In this document: positions 1 through 11,026 of the stretch, piece by piece | How the letters are laid out: every line of letters starts with the position of its first letter | How positions within the stretch are numbered: the first letter of the stretch is position 1 | Assembly (NCBI RefSeq): GCF_000002075.1 | Contig: NW_004797314.1 | Location: 853,582 to 917,581 of the forward strand | DNA length: 64,000 bases | Reading direction: 5' to 3' | Source of the DNA: Aplysia californica | Lineage: Eukaryota; Mollusca; Gastropoda; Aplysiida; Aplysiidae | Translations under genes and position numbers: made by a program | Notes under the pieces: model-generated | What the model was told of the DNA's origin: nothing | Database searches by the model: none | Seen by the model: the letters and a program-made list of their open reading frames with translations, nothing else

Positions 1-195
1 CTATTTATAGCCAGTGACGTATCTTGCGAGCGCAAACTAGGACACAATAATTTTAAGAGAAAACCTTTGTTTGAGAAACTAAGCAAAATGTTTTCAATAA
101 CATGGGTGGTGACTAGCAAGTTATTGATTATGATGCGGAGGACGTTTATTGCAGGGAATGAAACATCTTCAGAAAAATACTATCTTTGTCTACTG

Positions 196-265
196 GCGTC
201 TCTGGTGTAGCGGTAAGGCGTTTGGCCATCAAATGCAGAAGACCTGAATTCGATTCCCTTGAAAG
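196..265 (+). repeat. tRNA-like SINE head
   Basis: About 70 bases resemble a tRNA-derived SINE head. An A-box-like stretch (TGGTGTAGCGGTAAGGCG) is followed about 30 bases later by a B-box-like GAATTCGATTCCC. It does not fold into a clean cloverleaf with a matching acceptor stem, so it is read as a SINE fragment and not as a tRNA gene. Confidence 0.45.
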
Positions 266-547
266 GAGGCCTCTTATTGTATTTCTCGGACTATATACTG
301 GGGGGGGGTGTATCTTTCAGCCCAGGTTGGCCTTGAAAATCAGGATCGAAGTAGCCTGCCTCCCAAGATGTTTTTAATTCTGTTGTTAGAGCAGTTGAAC
401 AGCTACATTTTAAATTAAAATATATATTTAAAAAATGTTTGCTGGGATTCTCGTTTCCTTGGAACTAAAGTTATATAATTTTTCATTTTCAGAATGTTTG
501 TAAACTTATTCTGACACCATCCTGAAAGTTTCTAGGGAAGACAGATA

Positions 548-595
548 CACACACAAATCTATCTATCTATATATTTATCTATCTATTTATCTATA

Positions 596-642
<47 letters not shown>

Positions 643-683
643 GTTTGTTTATGTGTGCATGTGCGAGTGTGTGTGTATGTATT

Positions 684-729
<46 letters not shown>

Positions 730-740
730 CGTGCGTGTGT
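548..740. repeat. (TATC)n and (GT)n microsatellites
   Basis: A (TATC)n tract of about 90 bases is followed by a (GT)n tract. Apparent reading frames over these tracts are repeat artefacts. Confidence 0.95.
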
Positions 741-1124
741 ATGTGTGTATGTGTATGAATGTACGTGTGCGTGCAAGCTATGGTGTCCAGCTAGTACATG
801 CGCACCGTCTCATATCTAACTGTATCTTACATTTTTACACAGGCCAAAATTACGACCGCCCTTGGACGCTCCCCAGATTGTCGTTGTCAGCTCTCAACTC
901 GTGAAGACCCTCCGTGTTGTACATCCGAAATCTGGGACATCCCTCTCAAACAAACGACACAAAACACCTCAAAATTCTGCAAAGATCAAAAAGATTACAA
1001 GCCTTTGACGCAAATGAGTCTATAGCACAATATTCGTCCAGACAGATAAACCAGATTGGCACAGGGATGCTAATTGAATAGATCGTAGCGATTGTCACAC
1101 GCCGAGCTCTATAATTGGTGGCAA

Positions 1125-1169
1125 TCAGACAGACAGATAGGCAGACAGACAGACAGACAGACACACACA

Positions 1170-1219
<50 letters not shown>

Positions 1220-1403
1220 GACACACAGACACACAGACACACAGACACACAGACACGCAGAGAATTGAAGAGAAACGGGGCGGGGGAGAGGGAGAGGGAG
1301 AGACAGACAGACAGACGGGCAGGCAGACAGACAGAGAAAGAGACAGAGAGAGACAGAGTTGGAAAGAGTGATATCAACACACACACAGACACACACACAC
1401 ACA
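1125..1403. repeat. (AGAC)n/(AC)n/(AG)n compound microsatellite
   Basis: A purine-rich compound simple repeat runs up to the assembly gap. The gap probably reflects failure to assemble this tract. Confidence 0.95.
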
Positions 1404-1503
1404 NNNNNNNNNNNNNNNNNNNNNNNNNNNNNNNNNNNNNNNNNNNNNNNNNNNNNNNNNNNNNNNNNNNNNNNNNNNNNNNNNNNNNNNNNNNNNNNNN
1501 NNN
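1404..1503. other. Assembly gap (100 N)
   Basis: Exactly 100 N characters, the usual placeholder for a gap of unknown size. It separates the compound microsatellite from a SINE A fragment that begins right after it. Confidence 0.99.
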
Positions 1504-1612
1504 GTTACAAGAGAGTAACAAACATAAAAAAGAAGAAGGAGAGATAAGGACGATATCTACAGATGTTTGATAAGAAAAAAAGAAGCAAACCACACCAGAG
1601 CACCCGCCAACC
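1504..1612 (-). mobile_element. SINE A fragment (5' body)
   Basis: Matches the body of the window's most abundant SINE, with GTTACAAGAGAGTAACAAAC at one end and GCACCCGCCAACCAC at the other. The tail half is lost in the assembly gap. Confidence 0.75.
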
Positions 1613-1904
1613 ACTAACTTTGGCGACTGAAAATAATAATATATTCAAAGAAATGCATTCGAAAAAACTTGACATGTTGAGAAGCTCAACATTTTTTTTC
1701 GTCAAATTTCTCAATACTGGGTTCTGAGCAGATATAACTTTGTAATTCTAGGGTAGCAAAGAGACACACTTCCCACCATAGGCCGGTCTGGGTTTAGATG
1801 AAGTAGCTGTGAGGAACTAGGTGAAGCGCTAAATAATGGCCTATGCATCACTTCTGTAGCCTCGCCGTCATTCAAAGAGCCTATTTTTTCCTCAGCTATC
1901 GCTC

Positions 1905-2025
<121 letters not shown>

Positions 2026-2029
2026 AACA

Positions 2030-3650
2030 CACACACCATGATTGCCTTGAATGCTGTGTTTCAACGGAAGCCCCCACTCATTCCTCCTTGTAATCTAAAC
2101 GTATAGCCGGACCTAAATATTCTTAAAACAGACAGTAGGATCCGTCTTGGTTTTTATCGTTTGTTTCAAGCTGCTTGGGGAGGGTGCTTTTTACGTCAAG
2201 GGCAGCCTACACCATCGTAGAACTGCATAGCCTATTGTTGTTTTGTTTGTGTGTTGTTTTTTTAAACGTGCGCTTCTTGAATTCGCAAGTTTAGTCATAT
2301 CATTTTTTTTTCAGCGACCTCAAGTTGTTTGCAAAATTATGTTAAAAGGGGCGTCCGTGCTACTGCGTTGGAACAGAAATACACGCACGTGCACATATAA
2401 CATTATAACACTGATCAGGCGACCCAAATCGCGAAATCCCCACGAGAGAAATGAAATGGGTGGACGCGAAAAAAAGCACGCTGAAAAACACCACCAAAAA
2501 AAAAAACACCACCAAAAATCCCCCCACTGGCCACCACATTATATACATAATCACCAACCCATAATCTTTTCGCCGTTCACAACTACTAATTTATTTATAA
2601 AAGCACCAGCCACCTCGGTCTCTGTCTAGCCCCTTTCTCCTTTTGTTTTAATGTTTAGCTTGAAATTTGCCTATAATTATTGTAGCCTACCTCATGCTGT
2701 AGAATATAAATACACATGATGTATTTAATATTAGTTAGTAAGAGTTTTACGGTGATCGCAAATGCATAAGGTCATATGAGCGCGTAAAACACAAGTTGGG
2801 TGCATTCACAACAGTTCACAACACGGCTTGGTTTACGACAATATTTTGATTGAAATATTTAAAATTTCGGGTAAAAATATCAGTTTTTAAATTTTAACAT
2901 TTCAAATAATAATTAACGTCATGTCTGACCCTAATTTTCGTCATAGTGTCAAGTAGAAACTCCAAGCGTGACAAAGCACTTGGGTCAATGCCACTAGACA
3001 TACCAACGTTGAAGTGGGCACCAGTAAATTATAGCCCCAATATGAATTCTACAGGTATGTGAAGCCCCATGAAACAGAAGCTGGAGAAAAGCGACTTTGC
3101 TCCCAATTCAGACCCTTTGATATCAACTTTACTCTCTCTGACATTTGGGATGGACTGACAGATATATCTAATTATGTCCAAAATTTAACAGAGTTCACGC
3201 CCAAAGGGTTCGTGTTCTAGGCATACACACACAAAACCAGTGATTCTTAAGCAAAATAATAACGAGCTCATTTAATGTTACGCCCAAGTTTTGGGTGATA
3301 TTTATTTGTGACTGCTCTGTTTTCCGATCTGTTTGAAACTATTAGAATATTGTTTATTGCAGAGACAAAATTCTCAATTCCTTTGATATGCAATGTATGT
3401 CCATTCTACCAATATTGATTCACCTCGTAAAAAGCACAAATACACTCTTACCTTTCTTTGGTTTCACACAACTTTACCAAGTTTGATTTTTTAAGGTCAA
3501 TTTTGATTGAGCCCATTACTATTGAAACTATTGAAATAGATGAAATATTACGGTGTCAGTTGATGCCAAATGTATTTAGCTTTAAATTGGTATTCTGCAG
3601 TAGTGGAAAGTCCAAGGCTTTAACACGATGATTGAGTGATTACATTTTCA
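2030..3650. other. Unannotated intergenic stretch
   Basis: AT-rich sequence without a recognisable gene. The only pattern seen is a SINE 3'-tail hairpin remnant around 2741-2785 (GTTTTACGGTGATCGCAAAT and downstream). Confidence 0.5.
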
Positions 3651-3654
3651 GGTT

Positions 3655-3715
3655 TCACTTTTTTGTAAGCGTTTTACGGCGCTCGCAACTGCATTAAGGT
3701 CATATGAGTGCGCGG
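3655..3715 (-). repeat. SINE A/B 3'-tail fragment
   Basis: Contains GTTTTACGGCGCTCGCAAC, the antisense of the conserved SINE 3' tail. The body is absent. Confidence 0.7.
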
Positions 3716-3763
3716 TACACATCTAAAATCTAACATTTTCAGTTGGTAGGAAATTTTGAATTT

Positions 3764-4191
3764 TGTGCGGGTGGTGGCCGAAGCCTACTCTTATCGATTT
3801 TTTTACAACCAAGGGATCTTTAACGTGCGCAACTTATACACGGGACCTCCGACATTTTTCGCCCTTGTCCGAGAAGGGTAGGTGTAGATCTTTCCTACCA
3901 TAAGATTAGGGTTATGGCTGAAAGACAGCAGAGAGAAGGAGCCAAGGAGTAGCTGTAGAAAGGCTGCAGAAAGAGTCAGGAGCCCAGAGAAGAGGGTAAA
4001 GGGAGTGAGAGGGTTGGGGTAAAAAGTGGAGACTTAAGCAGATGACTGAACATTGTATTCAGCATGAGGAAAGGGCGTGAAAGGAAAACATTTAAGAGAA
4101 GAAAATGTTCCGTCGATTTCCGGATTCGAACCCGAGACCTATTAATTAAATGAGAGGCGAACACCTTAACCTCTAGACCACGAGAGCCCCC
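3764..4191 (-). mobile_element. tRNA-derived SINE C, copy 1
   Basis: An antisense copy of the SINE at 21810-22252. The tRNA-like head is at the high-coordinate end (B box GGATTCGAACCCGAGACC in antisense, then ACCTTAACCTCTAGACCACG). The body carries the shared AGATCTTTCCTACC and CCGAAGCCTACTCTTATCG blocks. About 430 bp, diverged from copy 2. Confidence 0.8.
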
Positions 4192-4211
4192 AGGTTTCCT
4201 TTGGACGCCTT

Positions 4212-4276
4212 CGTGTGTGTATGTATGTATGTATGTATGTATGTATGTATGTATGTATGTATGTATGTATGTATAT
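4212..4276. repeat. (GTAT)n microsatellite
   Basis: A tandem tetranucleotide repeat of about 60 bases. Confidence 0.95.
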
Positions 4277-4278
4277 AA

Positions 4279-5130
4279 TAGTCTTCGCCTAAGATCCCGG
4301 TGCTCGGGAGCGAAGAAAATGCTGGATCTTAGGCGAACGGGATCTCAGCCGACGAACCAAGGAGAAAAGCCACGGTGACCATAATGTGCAGACCCATAAC
4401 CGGTAAAATGGCCTCCCTTTGCTCTAAAATGAACTAACGTGACACCCTGGGTGGGTTTATGACTCATAATGACGAGAAAAGAATGGTGAAACTTGATGAT
4501 CAATCACCGTGGCATGAAGCATACCATTTTCATCAATTATTATCCTATTCCGAGTCTCAAGATCTACGCAATTTTTGGCTCCCCCCCCCCCCCCCCCCTT
4601 TACCTGTCTATAATTTTCCATGATCTCTGACCGAGTTCCACCTCCTTTGTCATTAGATTGTGTTGTGACCACACCAATTAAAATTCAGTCGGTCATGCAA
4701 ACTCGGGAAACAACGAACGGCTGCAATGGTCAGGGAAGAGTTCAAAGTTCGATGTGATCCCGCCTGGAGCAAACTTGTTTGGTAGCCCTACCCACCCAAC
4801 ATGTGATGTAAGTTTAAGTGGAGAGCTCAGATGCGAGAATACGAATATATATATATATATATATATATATAACTAACAGAGAGATATATAAGGGGAAAAC
4901 AGACGCGTCGGCGAGTTTACACCTCGGTGTGATCCCGTCGAAGGGAAACACTGTAGCGTTTCATCGAGATTTACAACGGGCGTGTGATCTCATTTGCGAG
5001 AGCGGCTGATCTGTGACGCCACGGGCAGTTCAATGATCGCAAATTGTCACTTTTGGTTGATCTGCTGTGCCCGCACGTGATTTAGTTCCGTAAAAATGAT
5101 CTGAAAAGCGGGATCTTAGCCGAATGTAGA
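4279..5130. mobile_element. Possible TIR element
   Basis: The left end has TCGCCTAAGATCCCG and the right end has its approximate reverse complement CGGGATCTTAGCCGA. Further GATCCCG blocks lie inside. No gene was recognised and no clear target duplication was found, so the element call is tentative. Confidence 0.4.
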
Positions 5131-5184
5131 CCTTGAGAGCAGGATGTTATGGGTGACTCTTGTACACGTATAATACATGGTATA

Positions 5185-6195
5185 CAGTCAAAGCTGCCTT
5201 AACGGAAAACATGTGTAAGACGGAAACCTGTTGTAACGGAATCTCCCCTCTCCCTCCTTGCTAAACTCCTCCATATATTGCCTCTACAAAAACGGAAACC
5301 TGTCAACTAACGAGGAAACAGAAAGAGAAGTCCCTTCTCTTCGGAGGGTTTTTACCTGTCTAAGACTAAGACGGAAAATGCTTTGCCCATTCAGTCCTGA
5401 TTTGAAACATAACTACCAAGTTTGGCCGGTTCCGTTGGCTCTCACTTTTACGCCACGCCGCCAGGCGAGGAAGGCAGAAACGCTGAGTAAGGGCGAAATT
5501 TGAGGGTAGATCAAGGAGTTTATACAGTAAGGCCTGTTGTAAGGTCCTTGGGGTAGATGTTACCCATCCACGTGAGCCAACGCCAGCTTTATTAGAGTAG
5601 GCGTTGATGTGAGCCCTCATCAGAAGGTCAGTCGGGTGGGTGCGAAATCTCACCAGTGCCTGTGAAAATGTCCGGGTGGTACTCCAGCACGGAAACTTTC
5701 GTCGGTAGCCAGTACTCAAGAGATGTAAAATTAGTTTAACCAATGCCTGGTGCCCTGATCGTATCCCATGGCCAGCCGAGAAAAGAGTTCTTCGAATCAT
5801 TGTTAGAATCATGAAAGGGTGACATTGGTTGACTGTGTTTATTACATGTACCCCAATGGATGGAGCTAAGGGTGTAAGCAAAGGTGTTCAAACGCTTCTG
5901 TTTTTAATAGGTCAACTAGATGTCCTATACAAAATGCAAGCTCTGCGGCGGTGGATAAGTATGACTGAAGCATGCCATTATCAGAAAGGATAGCCCTTGA
6001 GAGGTGTGAACTTTTGACCACTGTTTGCTGACCTGAAAGGCAACCCTTGGATTTGATCCCACCGGCTGTGTCTCTGCGAAACCTCCCTCCGCCCTCCACC
6101 ACCTCCCCCCGCCCCCGTCGAACAGGGAACTTGTCTGAGACGGAATTTTTACCGCCTCCCCTGCGATTCCGACTTACGCAGACTATATAATTTAA
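5185..6195 (-). repeat. Dispersed repeat E, inverted copy
   Basis: Read in reverse, this matches 11295-12170 in the same order: GACGGAATCGCAAGGGAGCC-type end, GATCCCACYGGCTG, a shared block around GTCAAAACTT, then AAATCAGGACTRAATGGG and TTTTCYGTC blocks. Both copies carry repeated GACGGAA motifs. It is probably an old non-autonomous DNA element. No coding capacity was seen. Confidence 0.55.
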
Positions 6196-6600
6196 CGGAA
6201 TCGCAAGGGAGCCAGGGGGGGGGGGGGGGATCAGCCTTAGCACTTCGACATTATTTTCCGTGCTAGTTTAGAAAAGGGAATTAACTTTGAGTTGAGGGAG
6301 ATGGAGAGGGTTTCCAGAAGCCCAGGCGGTGGAATCCAAGTTGTCAAAACTTGACTCATCTCAAGTGCTATCCTAGCCTCTCTGATACTGGCTTGTGTCA
6401 GTCCTTTATCGGTTGCACCATTGCTTGCATCTCCTAGGGTCACTGTTGGACCTAGCTTATTATAAACAGAAACTTCAAAGATCTCCTTTGCTTCCACCCC
6501 TGCCCCAACAATCGGTATAATTGTTATAGGCAAAGTCAAACAATGCCATCCCTCCCATGCTGGTAACAATAATGATTCAATTAACATTATTTTCTCAGTT
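6196..6600 (+). repeat. Dispersed repeat E, partial direct copy
   Basis: Shares ACGGAATCGCAAGGGAGCC and, further on, ATCTCCTTTGCTTCCACCC with 11305-11640 in the same orientation. It abuts the inverted copy at about 6196, giving a head-to-head arrangement. Confidence 0.5.
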
Positions 6601-6662
6601 GGGGTATGATCAGAGCCCTTAACCTTTGATTCTTAAAATTCTTCTTTTTCGCATATATATAT

Positions 6663-9600
6663 CGCTGGTGGAGTGATGAAACCTCGTAACCCTCAATTTT
6701 TTCGAAATTCGTTTTTTGGGCTTAATGTCTTCTTCCAGTCCTTCTTCACAATGTGTCAAAAGCACTAGGTCATATTAGTAAGAGAAAGTAGGAAAAATAC
6801 TTAATAAGAAAACCTCGTATGTTTGCCCCCATGATATCCTGGCGTGATGAAACCTCGCAACCCTCACCCGGTGCTCCGATCTGCTTTTGCGTGGTTTCAT
6901 CACTCCCGGTTTGAAAGAGCGGCGTGCTTATACGAGGTTCTGGACAAGCCTTCTATATGAACCGGCTTAATTGAAGCGCTCATAACTGACATTGTCTGGT
7001 GCATTTAATGTATCTGACGGAATAAAGAAATATTTCATTCCTTCATTCACCCATACATTCATTCATTCTTTTATTCATTCACTTTATTTCAGTCAGTTCA
7101 GAAGTTCAAATATGGTCATAAATGAAGTACTTACATTGTGTAAATCTATTGAAAATCTATTCATAAGGATGACTAACTTGCTGATAATCAAGATGTTCTC
7201 ATCGAGCCCAAACGTAGTTAACATTAAGTTAAGGCAACAGTCACACCTTGAAATGACAGGTGACGGTAGTCCTTACTTAGACTAGGTGACAGATCTGTGC
7301 TCTCCAGATGTCAACAGGCCATTCTGTTTATCAAAGAGAGGGTAAGGTTTCGCATCTTCTCAGACTATGAATCCGCTGTGTAGTCGAATCCTCCAGTTGT
7401 GATTAAGGCCGAATAGTACTGAACTTGACCGTGGTCTCGGTGACTCTGAAGTCTTTAGAGGACATTGTGACTAATGTGTGCCTCAACAACACAAGTAATA
7501 CGGATATTTCCGAATCTGTATTGAATATCTCCTTCTAACTGTGCTCATCACCTAGATCTTTATACCCTACAAGGGCTGGTTTGGAAACCACTGAGCAGAC
7601 CACGTTCCATGAATTGACCCCACCCACCATGTCGCAGTCCTTTCCAGGGCTGCCCTGGATATGTGGAGATAAGGAAGTATCAGCTTCATCCCAGACTGAG
7701 TCTGCACCAACTATAGTGTCACCTGGAATCATACCCTAAACCACACTGACGTTTCACCAGGCAGCTGTAAGTCAGATGCTGAATTATTACCTTCGAGGTC
7801 ACAGCAACACAATCTGTAGATCATTTTCAGGCACCGTAGCCACTTTTCCTGGAGCCTGATCCCGAGAGACAGCTCATTTGTTTTCCCAGCATAAATGATG
7901 CTCCACAGAGGAAAAGAAAGGGTTTTAAGGAGTGGCAACAAATAAGCGAAAAGCTATCCGTGGATCGGGACGGGATCGGAATACATAACGATTCAATGAA
8001 AAGCCCAGCTAAGTTATTGAAACCAATCTGTGATTGCAAGAGCTGGACTCTGAAATATAAAGGGCTCTCTGAAGTTGATAGACATATTCTAATTTTGATT
8101 TAGTGTGGTCCCTCTCATGGGATGACTAGTAGACCTCGGAGAAGGTACCAGAGAGGGAATACCTTCAATAAATACTTTTAAAAGGTGGCCATAAGGTGCC
8201 AGCGTGTTAAAAGGTGTTCCTGAATTGAACTGGGTTGGATGAATGATTTGTAAGAGACATTTAGAACCAATACTTATCAAAGTAACTCAGATATCTACAA
8301 AATATATGCACAAGTCTGCCAAGACCACGGGAGGCGGCCTCTCAAAAGACCCGCCCTCGATGAAGCATTCGAGCAGAATAACGTGTCGCTGTTCCTGTCA
8401 AAGATAGATATGTACCACCTTTGCATCAGCCGTGAAGTTGACAATGTGCTGGGGGATCTTTGGAATGCTCACATTCTAGAAAAGGAGGCGGCGCGCAAAG
8501 AAAAGGAACGAGATAAATCTGAACCGATCAAATCTCTCGCCAGTAATGAACCTAAAACGGCTGTACTTTCAATGAATCTTCAGCATCAGCCTTATATTAC
8601 AAAACAAAACTCGCCGTTCATAACGTTATGCTATTGGATGCTACAACACGCCAGACTACTTGTTACGTGTGTCATGAAGCAGTAGGGGGACTTATGGCAA
8701 ATGAGTTTACTTCATGTCTATTGGATTTCCTGAAGGAAAAGCTGGACCTCCAGAAAACCATCATCAACAGCGACAACTGTGGTTACCAATGCAGAAATGC
8801 CACACTAGCCAATGTTTCTCTCAGCCTGTTTTCAACAACACATGGAAGCACAATTGAACAAAAACATTTTATCAAAGGACACACACAAATAGAAATTGAC
8901 AATGAGAACTCAATTATTAACAGATCGCTTCGAAAAACACGCATCGAGGTCCTCCAAGACTACCTCCATTTCTTCAGGATGGCAAGAGCAAAACAAGAAA
9001 CTTATCAAAACAAATAGTTGGATCACACATTCTTCAAGAAATATTCTAAGTGTGGAAGCTACGACAAGTCTATAAGACAAGGTAGAAAAACGGGTGATCA
9101 TATTGTCACCGACATTAGGTGTTTGAAGTACACCCCAAACATGAACACCCAGTTCAAGCTGCACCTCAGTGAAGAAAGGGCTGACGTTCCGAAGGCAGGT
9201 CACAGAAACATAAGGTCCACCCTACCTCACAACTCTACACAAAACGTGTTAAGTTCCAGCACTTCAAATACAATCACCTACATGTGCTTAAATCTGCTTT
9301 TGCCAATATGCATCGTCACTTCATGACAATTAATACCATTAACATTTATGGCTGTTCATTATGATTCAACATCTTTTATGAAAACCATCTGTAGTGCAAA
9401 CAGAGACCATATTGCAGGGATTTATTATCCATTTGTGCTCTTAGTAAAACTGAAAGTAACCAGACTTAATCGTGGCAAATTATAGTGAAACAAATTGCAT
9501 TAATTGCAATCCGTTTGAGGATTCAAACATAAATTCTGCAGGTAACACACATTTATTTGACTTCAGTTGGCCGGGAATCAAAATCCAAACTAATTGGTCT

Positions 9601-9964
9601 TGAAAAAATATCTTTATCACTTTGGGGCGTTTCAAACAACAGACGCATATTGCAACCAAAATGAGCAGAGAGAAAACTCGCAACCCTTAAACTCTGTCCT
9701 GATGAAACCTCGCAACCCACCCGCCGGCTGACTACGAGGTTTCATCATGACAAAAATGTTGTAATGAAACCTCGCATCCCACAGCGTAACCACATAAACA
9801 ATAGAAAAACTATTTTTATGTACTAACCACGTTTCTAAGGTGTTTTCATTTATCTGAAACCGACTTTGGTTCTTATAGGTCTTTTTATTCAAGAGTAAAT
9901 CAGTTTTTTGTCTCTCCTGTAAAATTTTCCTTTCTGGGGTTACGAGGTTTCATCACTCCACCAG

Positions 9965-9966
<2 letters not shown>
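6663..9966 (+). mobile_element. 3.3-kb DNA transposon, perfect 30-bp TIRs
   Basis: The 30 bases at 6663-6692 (CGCTGGTGGAGTGATGAAAC...) are exactly repeated as reverse complement at 9937-9966. Both ends are embedded in (AT)n. Additional copies of GATGAAACCTCGCAACCC and its complement lie inside both ends (about 6847, 6890, 9700, 9732, 9760), giving a subterminal repeat pattern like transposase binding sites. The interior holds a decayed transposase-like gene at 8290-9320. I could not assign the superfamily; the (AT)n flanks and long TIRs fit a cut-and-paste element. Confidence 0.8.
8290..9320 (+). pseudogene. Decayed transposase-like gene
   Basis: Translated pieces resemble a widespread invertebrate transposase-like family, known to me from uncharacterised proteins in Hydra and molluscs. 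The first part has NNVSLFLSKIDMYHLC, corresponding to the family's Cys-containing KDQC-type block, then HILEKEAARKEKERDK, then VLSMNLQ, where the family usually has an Asp (VLxMDLQ). A second frame continues with CYVCHEAVGG, then SDNCGYQCRNATLANVSL, then EQKHFIKGHTQIEID. The D/N...D...E/D spacing looks like a DDE-type catalytic core. The gene needs at least one frame change between about 8628 and 8685 and has no complete reading frame. It sits centrally between the perfect TIRs at 6663 and 9966. Family assignment is by recalled motif pattern only. Confidence 0.6.
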
Positions 9967-10044
<78 letters not shown>

Positions 10045-10071
10045 TGTGTGTGTGTGTGTGTGTGTGCGTGC

Positions 10072-10123
<52 letters not shown>

Positions 10124-10134
10124 GTGTGTGTGTA
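9967..10134. repeat. (AT)n-(GT)n microsatellite
   Basis: About 75 bases of AT followed by about 90 bases of GT with a few GC interruptions. It starts exactly at the right end of the 3.3-kb transposon. Confidence 0.97.
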
Positions 10135-10175
10135 GGCCTGTTTGAAGTGATTAAATTAAGACAAGCAAAGTTGTA

Positions 10176-10313
10176 CGGGGTGCCCACTACGGCTGGGATC
10201 GGCCGATAGGGCCGATCGCATGACTCGATCGCCTCAAAAACAAACGTGTTTGTTTTCAGTTTCAGGCGATCGAGTCGGGCGATCGCCCCGATCCAGTCGT
10301 AGTGGGAACCCCG
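10176..10313. mobile_element. 138-bp fold-back MITE
   Basis: The whole element is a near-perfect hairpin. CGGGGTGCCCACTAC at the left pairs with GTAGTGGGAACCCCG at the right, and GACTCGATCGCCT pairs with AGGCGATCGAGTC near the loop. It is flanked by TA on both sides, consistent with a TA target duplication. Confidence 0.75.
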
Positions 10314-10608
10314 TATTACATTAATCAAATCAGAACTTTGACTGTTTTTTTACTTTCAAATGATGGACTTGCCTTGTTCCTAAATAACTTGATTTGATTT
10401 TATAAATGTGTATTAGAATGTAGTTTGTGAATAACAAGTTGGCTTTGTCACGTATTGACCGATTTCATAGGGATATTCTGCAAATACTTTGGTGTGTCAA
10501 GGGCTAGGCCTATACATGTAGTGCTCTCTCTGAATACCCTAGCGATGTTTCCTAAACATGGACATTTCCTGTTTTTCGATTTAACCCTTCATTCATTATA
10601 CCCCCTCC

Positions 10609-10633
10609 CCCTCTCTCTCTCTCCCTCCCTCCT

Positions 10634-10670
<37 letters not shown>
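10609..10670. repeat. (CT)n tract
   Basis: A pyrimidine-rich simple repeat with C runs, upstream of UBE2V. Confidence 0.9.
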
Positions 10671-10671
<1 letters not shown>

Positions 10672-11026
10672 ATCCACCCCCACGCCCCCCCCCAATGTTC
10701 CGATGAGTTCTACAGTTGAAATTGGAAAAGATAATTATTTTCCAGGCCGAAATCCTTTTTTAGTGTCTTCGTTTTTATTGTAGATTTCGTGCTAATACAT
10801 CCGGTTCATTCCATGCGTGCCGTCTACCAAGTGATGAAAAAAATTGAACCCCCTAAAAAGCAGCAGCATCAGAAAAGACAATGAGTTAAAAATCAAAAGC
10901 TATTTTTACAAACCCCCCCCTGCAACTTCAAAACTGTTTTGAATTCGAAAGCTTCAAACATTTTCATCTCTTGTCGGTCAATCACTATCGTCATAAAGCA
11001 GGCAAGCAGTAAATGCATGATACAAG

